NCBI RefSeq assembly: GCF_001667925.1
Contig: NZ_LZJR01000158.1
Span: 53,513 to 117,512 of the forward strand
DNA from: Mycobacterium sp. E2479
GTDB lineage: Bacteria > Actinomycetota > Actinomycetes > Mycobacteriales > Mycobacteriaceae
Direction of reading: 5' to 3'
Length of the DNA: 64,000 nucleotides
Below, one piece after another: positions 42,895-51,145 of the stretch (its first letter is position 1; each line of letters starts with the position of its first letter). The position numbers and the translations under genes are program-made. The notes under the pieces are model-generated. The model did no database searches. It worked only from the letters and a program-made list of their open reading frames with translations, and was not told the DNA's origin.

Positions 42895-44119
42895 AGGGGT
42901 AGTCGGTCAAACGGATCCAGCCTTCCTCGGTGATCACCAGGACCTCTTCGCTGCGGTAGCCGCCGGTGCCGTCCTCCCACACCACCGGCTCCAGCACCAG
43001 CACCATGCCGGATTGCAGAACAAAATTCTCGTCGAACTCCTGACCGAGATCGGTTCCGATCATCGGCATCTCGGCGGCGTTGACGCCGATTCCATGGCCG
43101 AGGTAGAAATGCGGCAGCCACGGCTTGGTGCCGCGATTGGCTTTGATGGCGGCCCGGCCCAGATCTGCCGCCGTGGCACCGGCCTTGGCGACGCCGAGCA
43201 CCGCTCCCATGATCTCGAACCATTTGTCGAACTGCGCCTGCTGGCGCGGGGACGGATCCCGCCCGACGATCCAGGTGCGCCCGAAGTCGGAACAGTAGCC
43301 CTGATAGGTGATGCTGACGTCGGTCCACAGCACGTCGCCTTCGGCCAGCTCGCGCTCGGTGGTCAGCAGCGGCAGCGCCAAATCGCCGTGCGTGGTCCAC
43401 ACTCCCTCGGCTTTGCTCGGTGGCATCACCTGCCAGATCGGCTCGAGCATGCTGGCCGTGGCGCCCAGTTCGAAGGCGCGGCGCAAAAAGCTTGCCGACA
43501 AATCGATCTGACGGATGCCGGGGGCCAGGCGTTTCTGCACCTCGACCATCGCCTCATCGGTGATCCGGATCGCGGTGCGCATGCAGGACAATTCGTCCGG
43601 CGTCTTCACCGACTTGGCGGCGCTGACGATGGCCGCGGCGTCGACGGGTGCACCACCCGGGAACATGAGCTTCGTGGCGCGCGACATGGCGCCGGTCAAT
43701 TCGTCGACCGCGACGACCGCTTCGGCCGGAATGAGATCGGTCATTTGACGCGCGAAATGCTGGACACCCTCGTCGAATTCGAGATAGACGGGCCCGTGCA
43801 GGTGATCGGCGGGCAAGTCCGTTTCCTGCGCGGCTCCCTCTCGGAAGGGCAGGAACAAGTGCGGCCATTCGTCGTCGGCGAGCACCACGGCCACCGGCCG
43901 TTCGACGTAGGACAATCCGGCGTCGCCGAGAGGCCAGCTGGCCCCGGTGGCATAGACCACCGCGTTGTTGCCCAACAGGATCATCGCGCCGACACCCCGC
44001 TCGGTCATCGCCGAACGCAGCCGGGACCCCGTCTCTCGGCGCAGGCGAGTCAGGTCGGGCGTTTCCGGTATCACCAGTCCGCTACCGGTGTTGGAGCCAA
44101 GTTGTGCGAACGTCGCCAC
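42875..44119 (-). CDS. M24 family metallopeptidase / creatinase-like hydrolase
   Basis: 414 residues with a complete dinuclear metal site: WTDVSITYQGYCSDFGRTW (two Asp, about residues 255-270), YLGHGIGVNAAEMP (His near 327), VLEPVVWEDG (Glu near 372) and YRSEEVLVI (Glu near 388). The N-terminal domain is of the creatinase type. Known members are aminopeptidases P, prolidases and creatinase-like C-N hydrolases. In a catabolic operon an amide-bond or similar hydrolysis is more likely than peptide turnover, by inference. Its ATG shares one base with the stop of the amidohydrolase gene upstream. Confidence 0.92.
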   Translation of the reverse strand: MATFAQLGSNTGSGLVIPETPDLTRLRRETGSRLRSAMTERGVGAMILLGNNAVVYATGASWPLGDAGLSYVERPVAVVLADDEWPHLFLPFREGAAQETDLPADHLHGPVYLEFDEGVQHFARQMTDLIPAEAVVAVDELTGAMSRATKLMFPGGAPVDAAAIVSAAKSVKTPDELSCMRTAIRITDEAMVEVQKRLAPGIRQIDLSASFLRRAFELGATASMLEPIWQVMPPSKAEGVWTTHGDLALPLLTTERELAEGDVLWTDVSITYQGYCSDFGRTWIVGRDPSPRQQAQFDKWFEIMGAVLGVAKAGATAADLGRAAIKANRGTKPWLPHFYLGHGIGVNAAEMPMIGTDLGQEFDENFVLQSGMVLVLEPVVWEDGTGGYRSEEVLVITEEGWIRLTDYPYDPYGN

Positions 44120-45285
44120 TACAAGCCCAGGAACTTCGTGACGTTGTCGCTGACGATCTTCACCGCATCGTCCGGACCCACAGCATCGACGACGGCTTTC
44201 AGTGATTTCTCGGAATAGCCGTAAGTGCTTTCGTTGTGTGGATAGTCACTGGACCACATCACCTTGTCGACCCCGATCCCGTCGATCAGCTGGAGACCGA
44301 GCGGGTCGACCATGAACGACGCGCTCATGTGGTTGTCCCAGTAGTGGCGCACGTCGTGTTGCAGCGGCCGGTTGAACATGTGCTGGTAGGAGGCGACCAA
44401 GTGCTCGGCGTCCTGCAGCGCCCACGGCACCCAGGAGATTCCGCCTTCGAACCAGCCGATCCGCAATCCGGGGTGGTCGTCAAGAATCCCGCCAAAGATG
44501 TACTTGGAGAACGTCTCCCGGAATCCGTCGATGTTGATCATCATGCCGACCACGACGCTGTTGAACTCGGTCGGGCTTTTCGGCGGTGTTTCCCCGATGT
44601 GGTGCGCGACGGGAAGTTCGGCGGCCTCGATCTCGTCCCACACCGGCCTCATGGAAGTGCTGGAGTAGTCGATCGGGTTGCCGTCGTCGCCCTTGCCGGG
44701 ATTCAACGGCATCAAGAAGGTCTTGAGCCCCAACGACTTCAGCTCTTCCAGGGTCTTGCGGGTGCCTTGCGGGTCCCACCAGTTGATCAGGCCGGCTCCG
44801 TAGAAGTGGCCGTTCGAGCGCTCCTGGAGCTCGGCGATGTATTCGTTGTAGATACGGAAGGCGAGCTCGCGAAGCTGTTTGTCCGGGTAGTGAAACAGCG
44901 CCAGCACCGCGTTGGGGAAAGCCAGTTCCTTCTCGACGCCGTCGTCGTGCAGCTCTTGGATCCGGGCGTCGATGTTGGTGCTCGCGGCACCGGGCAGGTC
45001 GTCGTACTGCATCAGCACGGCGCTGAAGTCTCCCGGCAGGAAGGACTGTCCCTTGCGGCCGACTTGGTAGGCACCATCCTCGTACCAGATCCGCGGCGCC
45101 TTGTCCTTCAGGTCGTCCGGAAAGCGTTGATAGAAGATGTCATCCGCCAGCGAGATGTGGTTGTCCGCCGAGAAGACCACGGTCCCCTGCGGCAAGCCGA
45201 CATCGCTGTCCGCGGCGTGCCCACGCCGATCCTTTGGAGCGCCATAACCTCCGGGCGGGTAGAGCGTGCCTGTCTGAGTCGTCAT
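44119..45285 (-). CDS. Amidohydrolase family protein (COG2159 type)
   Basis: 388 residues. Metal-site motifs are SADNHISLADD near residue 39, VAHHIGETPP near 227, WFEGGISWVPWALQDAEH near 275 and MWSSDYPHNESTYG near 342. It is a paralogue of the amidohydrolase at 24763-26061. The class includes metal-dependent decarboxylases and hydrolases of aromatic acids. It sits between P450 and M24 genes in the TetR-led operon, 47 bp after the P450 stop. Substrate unknown. Confidence 0.9.
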   Translation of the reverse strand: MTTQTGTLYPPGGYGAPKDRRGHAADSDVGLPQGTVVFSADNHISLADDIFYQRFPDDLKDKAPRIWYEDGAYQVGRKGQSFLPGDFSAVLMQYDDLPGAASTNIDARIQELHDDGVEKELAFPNAVLALFHYPDKQLRELAFRIYNEYIAELQERSNGHFYGAGLINWWDPQGTRKTLEELKSLGLKTFLMPLNPGKGDDGNPIDYSSTSMRPVWDEIEAAELPVAHHIGETPPKSPTEFNSVVVGMMINIDGFRETFSKYIFGGILDDHPGLRIGWFEGGISWVPWALQDAEHLVASYQHMFNRPLQHDVRHYWDNHMSASFMVDPLGLQLIDGIGVDKVMWSSDYPHNESTYGYSEKSLKAVVDAVGPDDAVKIVSDNVTKFLGL

Positions 45286-45332
45286 CGTTGACCCTCCGTT
45301 CGGTTCCGCATTTCAGTAGGTAGCGAGCCGGG

Positions 45333-46577
45333 CTACCAGGTCACCGGCAGTTCGTAGACGCCGTAGGCGAGTCGGTCGTCCTTGAACGGAACCTCCTCGA
45401 TCGGAATGGCAAGTTGCAGTGTGGGAATGCGCTGGGCCAGGGTGTGGAACACGATCTGCAGTTCGGCGCGGGCGAGTTGCTGACCCACACACTGATGCCG
45501 ACCGTAGCCGAATGCGACGTTGCGGTCCGCGCCCGACCGATGCAGGTACAGTCGCTCCGGTTCGGCGAACGCGTCGGGATCCCAGTTGGCCGGGGCGAGA
45601 TCGATGATGATGCCCTCGCCGGCACGGATCGTCTCGCCGGCGATGTGAATGTCTTCCAGCGCGACGCGGCGTTGACCGTTTTGGATGATGCTGAGATAAC
45701 GCAGCAGCTCCTCCACGGCGCTTGCGATGACCTTCGGATCTTCGGCGTCGCGGATGACGGCCAGTTGGTCTGGGTTTTCCAGCAGCGCGAGCACCCCGAG
45801 GCCAATCATGTTGGAGGTGGTCTCATGCCCGGCGATCAGCAGCCCGGTGCCCAGCTGGGCGGCCTCCTTCACGCTTAGCTCGCCGGCCTTCACCCGCTCG
45901 GCGAGGTCGGAAACCGCATCCTCGGCCGGATTCTTGATCTTGGCCTCGACCAACTGGGCGAGGTATTTGTTGAGATTCATCGCGCCTTTGACGGTGTCTG
46001 CACCGGTGGCGTAACGCGCGAGGCCGATGTTGGCATGGTGCTGGAACATGTCGGCGTCTTCATAGGGAACGCCAAGCAGCTGGCTGATCACCAGCGAGGG
46101 CACCGGCAGCGCCAGCGCGGTGACGATGTCGGCGGGCTGCGGTCCGGCGAGTATCGAGTCGATGTGGTCGTCGGTGATCTTCTGGATGGTCGGGCGCAGA
46201 TTTTCGACGCGCTTGAACGTGAAGGGCTTCGACAACATACGCCGGAACCGGGTGTGCTCCTCACCGTCGGAGGTGAAGACCGACCGCGGGCGCTTGTGCA
46301 CCGTGGACAGCATGCCTTCGTTCCAGTGCGGGAATCCGGGCTGCCGGTCGTCGACGCTGACCCGGGAATCCGAGAACAGCTCGCGCACCTGCTCGTAGCC
46401 GGTGATGAGCCACGGTGTGCTGCCGTCCCAGATCCGGACCCTGGACAGCGGCCTGGCTTTCGCCAGCGCCATCACATCCGGTGGCGGCGCGAACGGGCAG
46501 CGCGGCTCCCTGGCCATCGGGTAGTCCGGGATATCGGAGGTCTGCGCTGTTGCGGTACTCACCAGTGTGTCTGACAT
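45333..46577 (-). CDS. Cytochrome P450
   Basis: 414 residues from the ATG at 46577, one base after the ferredoxin stop (TGACATG); longer frames would cover the ferredoxin. I-helix IAGHETTSN near residue 247, K-helix EELLRYL near 286, heme loop FGYGRHQCVGQQLARAE near 350-366. Overall it resembles CYP105-like actinobacterial enzymes. The ferredoxin directly upstream should be its electron donor. It is the first oxidative enzyme of the operon controlled by the TetR at 46785. Confidence 0.94.
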   Translation of the reverse strand: MSDTLVSTATAQTSDIPDYPMAREPRCPFAPPPDVMALAKARPLSRVRIWDGSTPWLITGYEQVRELFSDSRVSVDDRQPGFPHWNEGMLSTVHKRPRSVFTSDGEEHTRFRRMLSKPFTFKRVENLRPTIQKITDDHIDSILAGPQPADIVTALALPVPSLVISQLLGVPYEDADMFQHHANIGLARYATGADTVKGAMNLNKYLAQLVEAKIKNPAEDAVSDLAERVKAGELSVKEAAQLGTGLLIAGHETTSNMIGLGVLALLENPDQLAVIRDAEDPKVIASAVEELLRYLSIIQNGQRRVALEDIHIAGETIRAGEGIIIDLAPANWDPDAFAEPERLYLHRSGADRNVAFGYGRHQCVGQQLARAELQIVFHTLAQRIPTLQLAIPIEEVPFKDDRLAYGVYELPVTW

Positions 46578-46578
46578 G

Positions 46579-46773
46579 TCATTCCTCGATGTGGATGGCA
46601 AGCGCGGGGCAGGCCGCCGCCGCCCGCCGCGCGCCTTCGGCCTGCTCGGGTGTCGGATTGGGGTTGAGGAGGACGACGACGCCGTCGTCATCGCGCTGAT
46701 CGAACACTTCGGGCGCATTAATTACGCAGTTCCCCGAAGAAGCGCAAACATCTTGGTCGACAGTCACCTTCAT
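46579..46773 (-). CDS. 3Fe-4S ferredoxin, Ser at the variable cluster position
   Basis: 64 residues from the ATG at 46773 (AAGGA 8 bp upstream); a longer frame would run into the TetR gene. MKVTVDQDVCASSGNCVINAPE supplies C-x5-C, and AACPALAI supplies the third Cys. The variable position is Ser. It lies 11 bp after the TetR stop and one base before the P450 start, here preceding the P450 rather than following it as in the two other pairs of this window. Confidence 0.93.
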   Translation of the reverse strand: MKVTVDQDVCASSGNCVINAPEVFDQRDDDGVVVLLNPNPTPEQAEGARRAAAACPALAIHIEE

Positions 46774-46784
46774 CCGCGAGTCCT

Positions 46785-47450
46785 TCACTCGTACGCCGTC
46801 ACGGGCGCCAGCCACAGGCCCACGATCGCGTCGATGAGCCCGGACGCCGCAGCCCGCCATGAACGATGAGACGTCAATGAGCCTGTCGCGAAAGCGCGCT
46901 CACGATCCGCGCAGGTGTGCATCAACAGGTTTCGGGCCATGATGTTGCGTTCGAAATGCACATCGGCCGGCAGGTTAGGGAGGCAGCGGTTGAAGCCGTC
47001 CACCACCTGCACCAGCGACGGCGAGCTGAGCGCGCCCTTGACGATGATGTTGTAGTAGGCCGGATCGGTCATGGCCTGCGCAGCGAACCGCGCGTACCAC
47101 GTCGGGTTTCCGAGCTGCTCCAGGTGATCGGTGAGCGGACGCACCAAACAGGCCACCCAGGAACGCAATTCGTCGGACTCCCCCGACGCCAGCAGGTCGG
47201 ACACCATCTGTTCGCGGAGTTGCTCAACGGGTCCGCGGTGCTTGTGCTCGATCGCACGCACCAGGTCGGCCTTGGTGCCGAAGTGGTAACCGACGGCGGC
47301 ATTGTTGCCCTGTCCCGCAGCCTCGCTGACCTGCCGGTTGGACACCGCGAACATGCCGTGCTCGGCGTACAGCCGCTCGGCGGCCACCAGGATCGCCTCC
47401 TGGGTGGAACTGGCCCGCTCGGTGCGCACGGTCCGGCCGACGGTGGTCAT
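46785..47450 (-). CDS. TetR family regulator heading the P450/CaiB operon
   Basis: 221 residues from the ATG at 47450; a TTG four codons upstream is also in frame but lies directly on the AGGGGG ribosome site. The helix-turn-helix spans about residues 14-62: STQEAILVAAERLYAEHGMFAVSNRQVSEAAGQG, then AAVGYHFGTKADLV. It is the first gene of a leftward run reaching 37684. A 24-bp palindrome 27 nt upstream of its start recurs at the same distance before the next SDR, which marks it as the likely binding site. Confidence 0.9.
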   Translation of the reverse strand: MTTVGRTVRTERASSTQEAILVAAERLYAEHGMFAVSNRQVSEAAGQGNNAAVGYHFGTKADLVRAIEHKHRGPVEQLREQMVSDLLASGESDELRSWVACLVRPLTDHLEQLGNPTWYARFAAQAMTDPAYYNIIVKGALSSPSLVQVVDGFNRCLPNLPADVHFERNIMARNLLMHTCADRERAFATGSLTSHRSWRAAASGLIDAIVGLWLAPVTAYE

Positions 47451-47476
47451 CGGATCAGTCAACCCCCTACCCGGGG

Positions 47477-47500
47477 TTTAAGTCAAGCGATTGATTTAAA
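47477..47500. promoter_or_regulatory. TetR-type operator TTTAAGTCAA-N4-TTGATTTAAA
   Basis: The 24-bp imperfect palindrome differs from perfect symmetry only at one position per arm and the 4-bp centre (GCGA). Its edge is 27 nt from the ATG at 47450. A near-identical element is at 48415. It lies between the SDR end and the TetR start, so it would control the TetR-ferredoxin-P450-CaiB operon. Confidence 0.8.
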
Positions 47501-47581
47501 TTGTGCACCGAGTATGCTGTGGCCTCGGCCGTGTCTAGGCCGGACGCGACCTCATCGTCAGGCTGGAGCCGTGCGGCGACG

Positions 47582-48388
47582 TCAGCCGTGCTTCTTGGAT
47601 CGGATCGGCTTGCCCGCCACCGTCCCGCCGTCGACCGGGAGCACCGTGCCGGTGACATAGCGCGAGCGGTCGGTGGCGAAGTACAGCGCGGCTTCGGCGA
47701 CGTCGTCGGGAGTGCCCTCGCGCTTCAGCGGCCGATCCTCCCGCATCGTCTCGCGGATCCGCGCCTCGAACTGCTTGAGCTGTTCGGGGTCCATGCCGGT
47801 TCCCGATTTCCCCAAGATCGGCGTCGGTATGTTGCCGGGCGCGATGGCGTTGACCCGAATCTCGTGGTGCGCCAGCTCGATTGCCGCGGCCTTGGTGAAT
47901 TGGATGACGGCCGCTTTGGACGCGCGATAGGTCATCACGCCGCCGCCGGCCTGAATGCCGCCGATCGAGGTGATGTTGATGATCGACCCGCCCCCGTGTT
48001 CGGCCATGTGCCGTGCGGCATCTCGGGTTCCCGCCATCACGCCCAACACGTTGACCCCCATCACGCGGTGGAAATCGCCGAGGTCGTCGTCCAGCAGCCT
48101 GCGCAGCGGGCTGGAAATCCCGGCGTTGTTCACCATGACGTGTAGGCCGCCGAACTTCTCGACGGCACCGGACACCAGCGCTCCCACCTGTCCGGGGTCG
48201 GAGACGTCGGTCTGCCGGAAGACGGCGTTGACCCCGAGCGACTTCGCAAGGGCCTCGCCGCGATCGGTCTCGACGTCGGCGATGACGACCTGTGCACCCT
48301 CGGCCACAAAGCGCTCCGCGAGACCGCGACCGATGCCGGACGCCGCGCCGGTGACGATGACGACCTTGCCGTCCAATTCGTTAGCCAC
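47582..48388 (-). CDS. SDR family oxidoreductase
   Basis: 268 residues from GTG. TGAASGIGRG binds the cofactor, IADVE suggests NAD, NNAGIS is near residue 87, ITSIGG gives Ser and YRASKAA gives Tyr/Lys (about residues 155-159), and YVTGTVLPVDGG is at the C terminus. A basic tail ends in RSKKHG. No strong ribosome site is seen before the GTG, so translation may be leaderless or weak. The operator at 48415 is 27 nt upstream, placing this gene in the same putative regulon as the TetR operon. Confidence 0.92.
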   Translation of the reverse strand: MANELDGKVVIVTGAASGIGRGLAERFVAEGAQVVIADVETDRGEALAKSLGVNAVFRQTDVSDPGQVGALVSGAVEKFGGLHVMVNNAGISSPLRRLLDDDLGDFHRVMGVNVLGVMAGTRDAARHMAEHGGGSIINITSIGGIQAGGGVMTYRASKAAVIQFTKAAAIELAHHEIRVNAIAPGNIPTPILGKSGTGMDPEQLKQFEARIRETMREDRPLKREGTPDDVAEAALYFATDRSRYVTGTVLPVDGGTVAGKPIRSKKHG

Positions 48389-48414
48389 ACGACGAGTTAA
48401 TCGGCGCCTGCCGC

Positions 48415-48438
48415 GTTAAGTCAAGCAATTGATTTAAC
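48415..48438. promoter_or_regulatory. TetR-type operator GTTAAGTCAA-N4-TTGATTTAAC
   Basis: Second copy of the palindrome at 47477, sharing both inner arms TTAAGTCAA and TTGATTTAA, with centre GCAA. Its edge is 27 nt from the GTG at 48388, the same spacing as copy 1. It also lies 121 bp before the rightward gene at 48560. Confidence 0.8.
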
Positions 48439-48559
48439 GACGCCGCGGGCCTCGTCCGCGGCGATCGTTTGGCCGCTACCTAGCCGGGGTTCCGCCCCGT
48501 CGACGTCTAGGCCATGCTGGGAAGGCCAGTTCGTCGGGAAACTTGGGAAAGGCGTGATC

Positions 48560-49327
48560 ATGAAGGTGTTGGTAATCGGTGGCAGCGGGTTGATCGGGTC
48601 ACAGGTCGTCGCCAATCTCACCGAGCTGGGACACGACGCGGTCCCAGCATCGCCAAGGACGGGTGTCAATAGCGTGACCGGCGAAGGTGTTGCCGAAGCG
48701 GTCGCCGGCGTCCACACGGTCGTGGACGTGTCCAACTCCCCGTCCTGGGCCGACGACGACGTCCTGAACTTCTTCACCACCTCTACCCGCAACCTGCTGG
48801 ACGCGGAGCGGACCGCGGGCGTGCAGCATCATGTCGCCCTGTCGATCGTGGGCGCCGACCGGGCGGCCGAAAGCGGATACATGCGAGCCAAGATTGCGCA
48901 GGAAAAAACGATCGTGGAATCGGGGGCGCCGTACTCGATCGTGCGGGCAACGCAGTTCTTCGAATTCGTTGACGGCATTGCTGATTCGTTCACCGAGGGT
49001 GATACCGTTCGCGCGCCGCATGGGGCGTTCCAGCCCATTGCCGCCGCGGATGTGGCCCTGGCGGTCACGCGTGCAGCATCGGGCGATCCCGTCAATGGAG
49101 TGATCAATATCGCCGGTCCCGAAAAGCATGGTATGGACGACTTCATCCGGACCCGCTTCGCGGCGACGGGTGATGCCCGCACGGTGGTGATGGACAACGG
49201 CGCCCGTTATTACGGTGCCGTGCTCGATGATCGCAGCATCGTTCCCATCGACGGCGAAGAACTGGTCGTCTACCCCACGACCTTCAGCGACTGGATGGCC
49301 GCGCAGGCACGCAGCGGTGCCCAATAG
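48560..49327 (+). CDS. NmrA-like NAD(P)-binding protein (atypical SDR)
   Basis: 255 residues from the ATG at 48560, 7 bp after GGGAAAGG; a GTG two codons earlier is too close to that site. VIGGSGLIGSQVV near residue 4 is the Rossmann loop of atypical SDRs. HHVALSIVGAD near 94 and YMRAKIAQEKTI near 110 follow the pattern of NmrA/quinone-reductase-like members. A canonical catalytic YxxxK is present only in altered form (YMRAK). Known relatives are redox sensors or NAD(P)H-dependent reductases. It stands alone, divergent from the SDR regulon site. Confidence 0.85.
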   Translation: MKVLVIGGSGLIGSQVVANLTELGHDAVPASPRTGVNSVTGEGVAEAVAGVHTVVDVSNSPSWADDDVLNFFTTSTRNLLDAERTAGVQHHVALSIVGADRAAESGYMRAKIAQEKTIVESGAPYSIVRATQFFEFVDGIADSFTEGDTVRAPHGAFQPIAAADVALAVTRAASGDPVNGVINIAGPEKHGMDDFIRTRFAATGDARTVVMDNGARYYGAVLDDRSIVPIDGEELVVYPTTFSDWMAAQARSGAQ

Positions 49328-49506
49328 AAGCTCCTCGGGAAAAGACTCCTTGATGGGGCGCGGCTCGGCCCACCGACCTTCGCGCACACAAAAATATCGG
49401 CGTCATCCACGCGCCGTTCGGAACGTACGCATGCGCCGCGCGATGCTCGCGAAGCCTAGCGCGCGCGGTTGCGCTCCGCCTAGCATCCAAGCACAAGGAC
49501 GTTGGG

Positions 49507-51141
49507 GTGAGCCAAAGACGAGGAGCGCCGATTGCCGTGCAACCCACAAGTGGCGGTCCCTTCGGCGGAACTCGGCTCACCAGACGCGGTTTCATGGCTG
49601 CCGGCTTCGCCGGCGGGTTGGCGCTGACAGCGTGCAGCCAAACTAAGCCGGAACCGTCGGGCAGTGTCCGAATGGCCGGGGCCATCGCCGAGGCCGAGTC
49701 CGCCCGACCGCACAGTGGCCGAACCGTCACCGCCAAGCTGGCGCCCCAGCAGGCCGAGGTCGACCTGGGCGGGCCGGTCATTCGCACGCTGGCCTACGGC
49801 AACAGCATCCCGGGCCCGGTGATCCGTGCCAGCATCGGTGACGAGGTCGTGGTGTCGGTGTCGAACGGACTCGACCATCCTACGTCGGTGCATTGGCACG
49901 GCGTCTCCCTGCGCAACGACATGGACGGCGCAGAACCTGCGACACCCGACATCGCACCCGGCCACGACTTCACCTACCGGTTCTCCGTACCGAATTCGGG
50001 TACCTACTGGGCACACCCGCACACTGGCCTGGACACAGACACCGGTCTGTATCTGCCGGTCATCGTCGACGACCCGACCGAGGGCAACTACGACGCCGAA
50101 TGGATCGTCGTCCTTGATGATTGGACCGATGGCGTCGGTAAGAGTCCTCAGCAGCTCTACGGCGAACTGAGCAACCCGAACAAACCCCCGCAGACCACGC
50201 CCGAAACGACGACTTCGACAACCGAGACATCCCCCACGACGACGACCGAGACGAGCGAGACGACGTCGACCAGCCCGGCCAGCTCGACCAGCCCGGCACC
50301 GCCGCCCCCGGCGGCGAGGGGCGGTACCAGCGATCTCCTCGGCGGCGACGCCGGCGACATCGCCTACCCCTACTATCTGATTAATGGCCGAATCCCGGCT
50401 TCTCCCATCACGTTTAACGCCAAACCCGGCCAACGCATCCGCATCCGCTTGATCAACACCGCCTCCGACACCACCTTCCGGGTCGCACTCGCCGGCCACC
50501 CGATGACCGTGACGCACACCGACGGCTACCCCGTCGTTCCCACACAAGTCGATGCGCTGCTGATCGGGATGGCCGAACGCTACGACGTCATCGTGACCGC
50601 CGCGGACGGCGTCTTCCCACTGGTCGCCCTCGCCGAGGGCAAGAACGGCCTGGCACGCGGGTTGCTCGCTACGGCCGCGGGCGGTGCGCCAGACCCGCAG
50701 TTCCAGCCGGGCGAGCTCACCAAGCGGGTGGGAACCATCGAGATGTTCACCGCGACAACACCGGTCAACCTAGGACGTCCCGATCCCGGCCTCAACCTGC
50801 CGGTCGTGCTGGGCGGCAACATGATGCAGTACAACTGGACGATCAACGGGGAGCCCTACGCAAAGACCAATCCTCTGCACGTCCAGCAGGGCCAACGGCC
50901 CACCATCACGTTCGACAACACCACGATGATGTATCACCCGATTCATCTGCACGGGCATACGTTCCAAGTGATCAGGGCCGACGGCAGCCCGGGCGCGCGC
51001 AAGGACACCGTTATGGTGCTGCCGAAGCAGAGGCTCGTTGCGGTTCTCGTCGCCGACAATCCCGGAACCTGGGTCATGCACTGCCACAACACCTATCACC
51101 AGGTAGCCGGAATGATGACCCGGGTGGACTACGCCTTCTGA
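49507..51141 (+). CDS. mmcO: Multicopper oxidase, Tat-exported lipoprotein (MmcO-like)
   Basis: 544 residues from GTG with AAGGA 7 bp upstream. The N terminus has a twin-arginine motif (TRRGFM, residues 25-30) and a lipobox ending LTAC at Cys43, so it is folded before export and anchored outside the membrane. Copper ligands are HWHG near residue 129, HPHTG near 170, HPIHLHGH near 476 and HCHNTYH near 524, i.e. type 1 and trinuclear sites complete. Family members oxidise Cu(I) and confer copper resistance in M. tuberculosis (Rv0846c). Odd feature: a Thr/Ser/Pro-rich insert at about residues 227-271, a likely glycosylated linker. It meets the leftward hydrolase end-to-end (4 bp). Confidence 0.9.
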   Translation: MSQRRGAPIAVQPTSGGPFGGTRLTRRGFMAAGFAGGLALTACSQTKPEPSGSVRMAGAIAEAESARPHSGRTVTAKLAPQQAEVDLGGPVIRTLAYGNSIPGPVIRASIGDEVVVSVSNGLDHPTSVHWHGVSLRNDMDGAEPATPDIAPGHDFTYRFSVPNSGTYWAHPHTGLDTDTGLYLPVIVDDPTEGNYDAEWIVVLDDWTDGVGKSPQQLYGELSNPNKPPQTTPETTTSTTETSPTTTTETSETTSTSPASSTSPAPPPPAARGGTSDLLGGDAGDIAYPYYLINGRIPASPITFNAKPGQRIRIRLINTASDTTFRVALAGHPMTVTHTDGYPVVPTQVDALLIGMAERYDVIVTAADGVFPLVALAEGKNGLARGLLATAAGGAPDPQFQPGELTKRVGTIEMFTATTPVNLGRPDPGLNLPVVLGGNMMQYNWTINGEPYAKTNPLHVQQGQRPTITFDNTTMMYHPIHLHGHTFQVIRADGSPGARKDTVMVLPKQRLVAVLVADNPGTWVMHCHNTYHQVAGMMTRVDYAF

Positions 51142-51145
51142 CGTT

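Noticed and set aside
42635..44218. Rightward 527-codon open frame opposite the two M24 genes
   Set aside because: Both M24 genes on the other strand carry clear family motifs; the rightward frame is low-complexity shadow sequence common in high-GC DNA.
47461..47478. AACCCC-N6-GGGGTT hairpin as a terminator for the SDR at 47582
   Set aside because: It is about 100 bp past the stop, has no T-run on the relevant strand, and overlaps the ribosome site and operator of the TetR gene.
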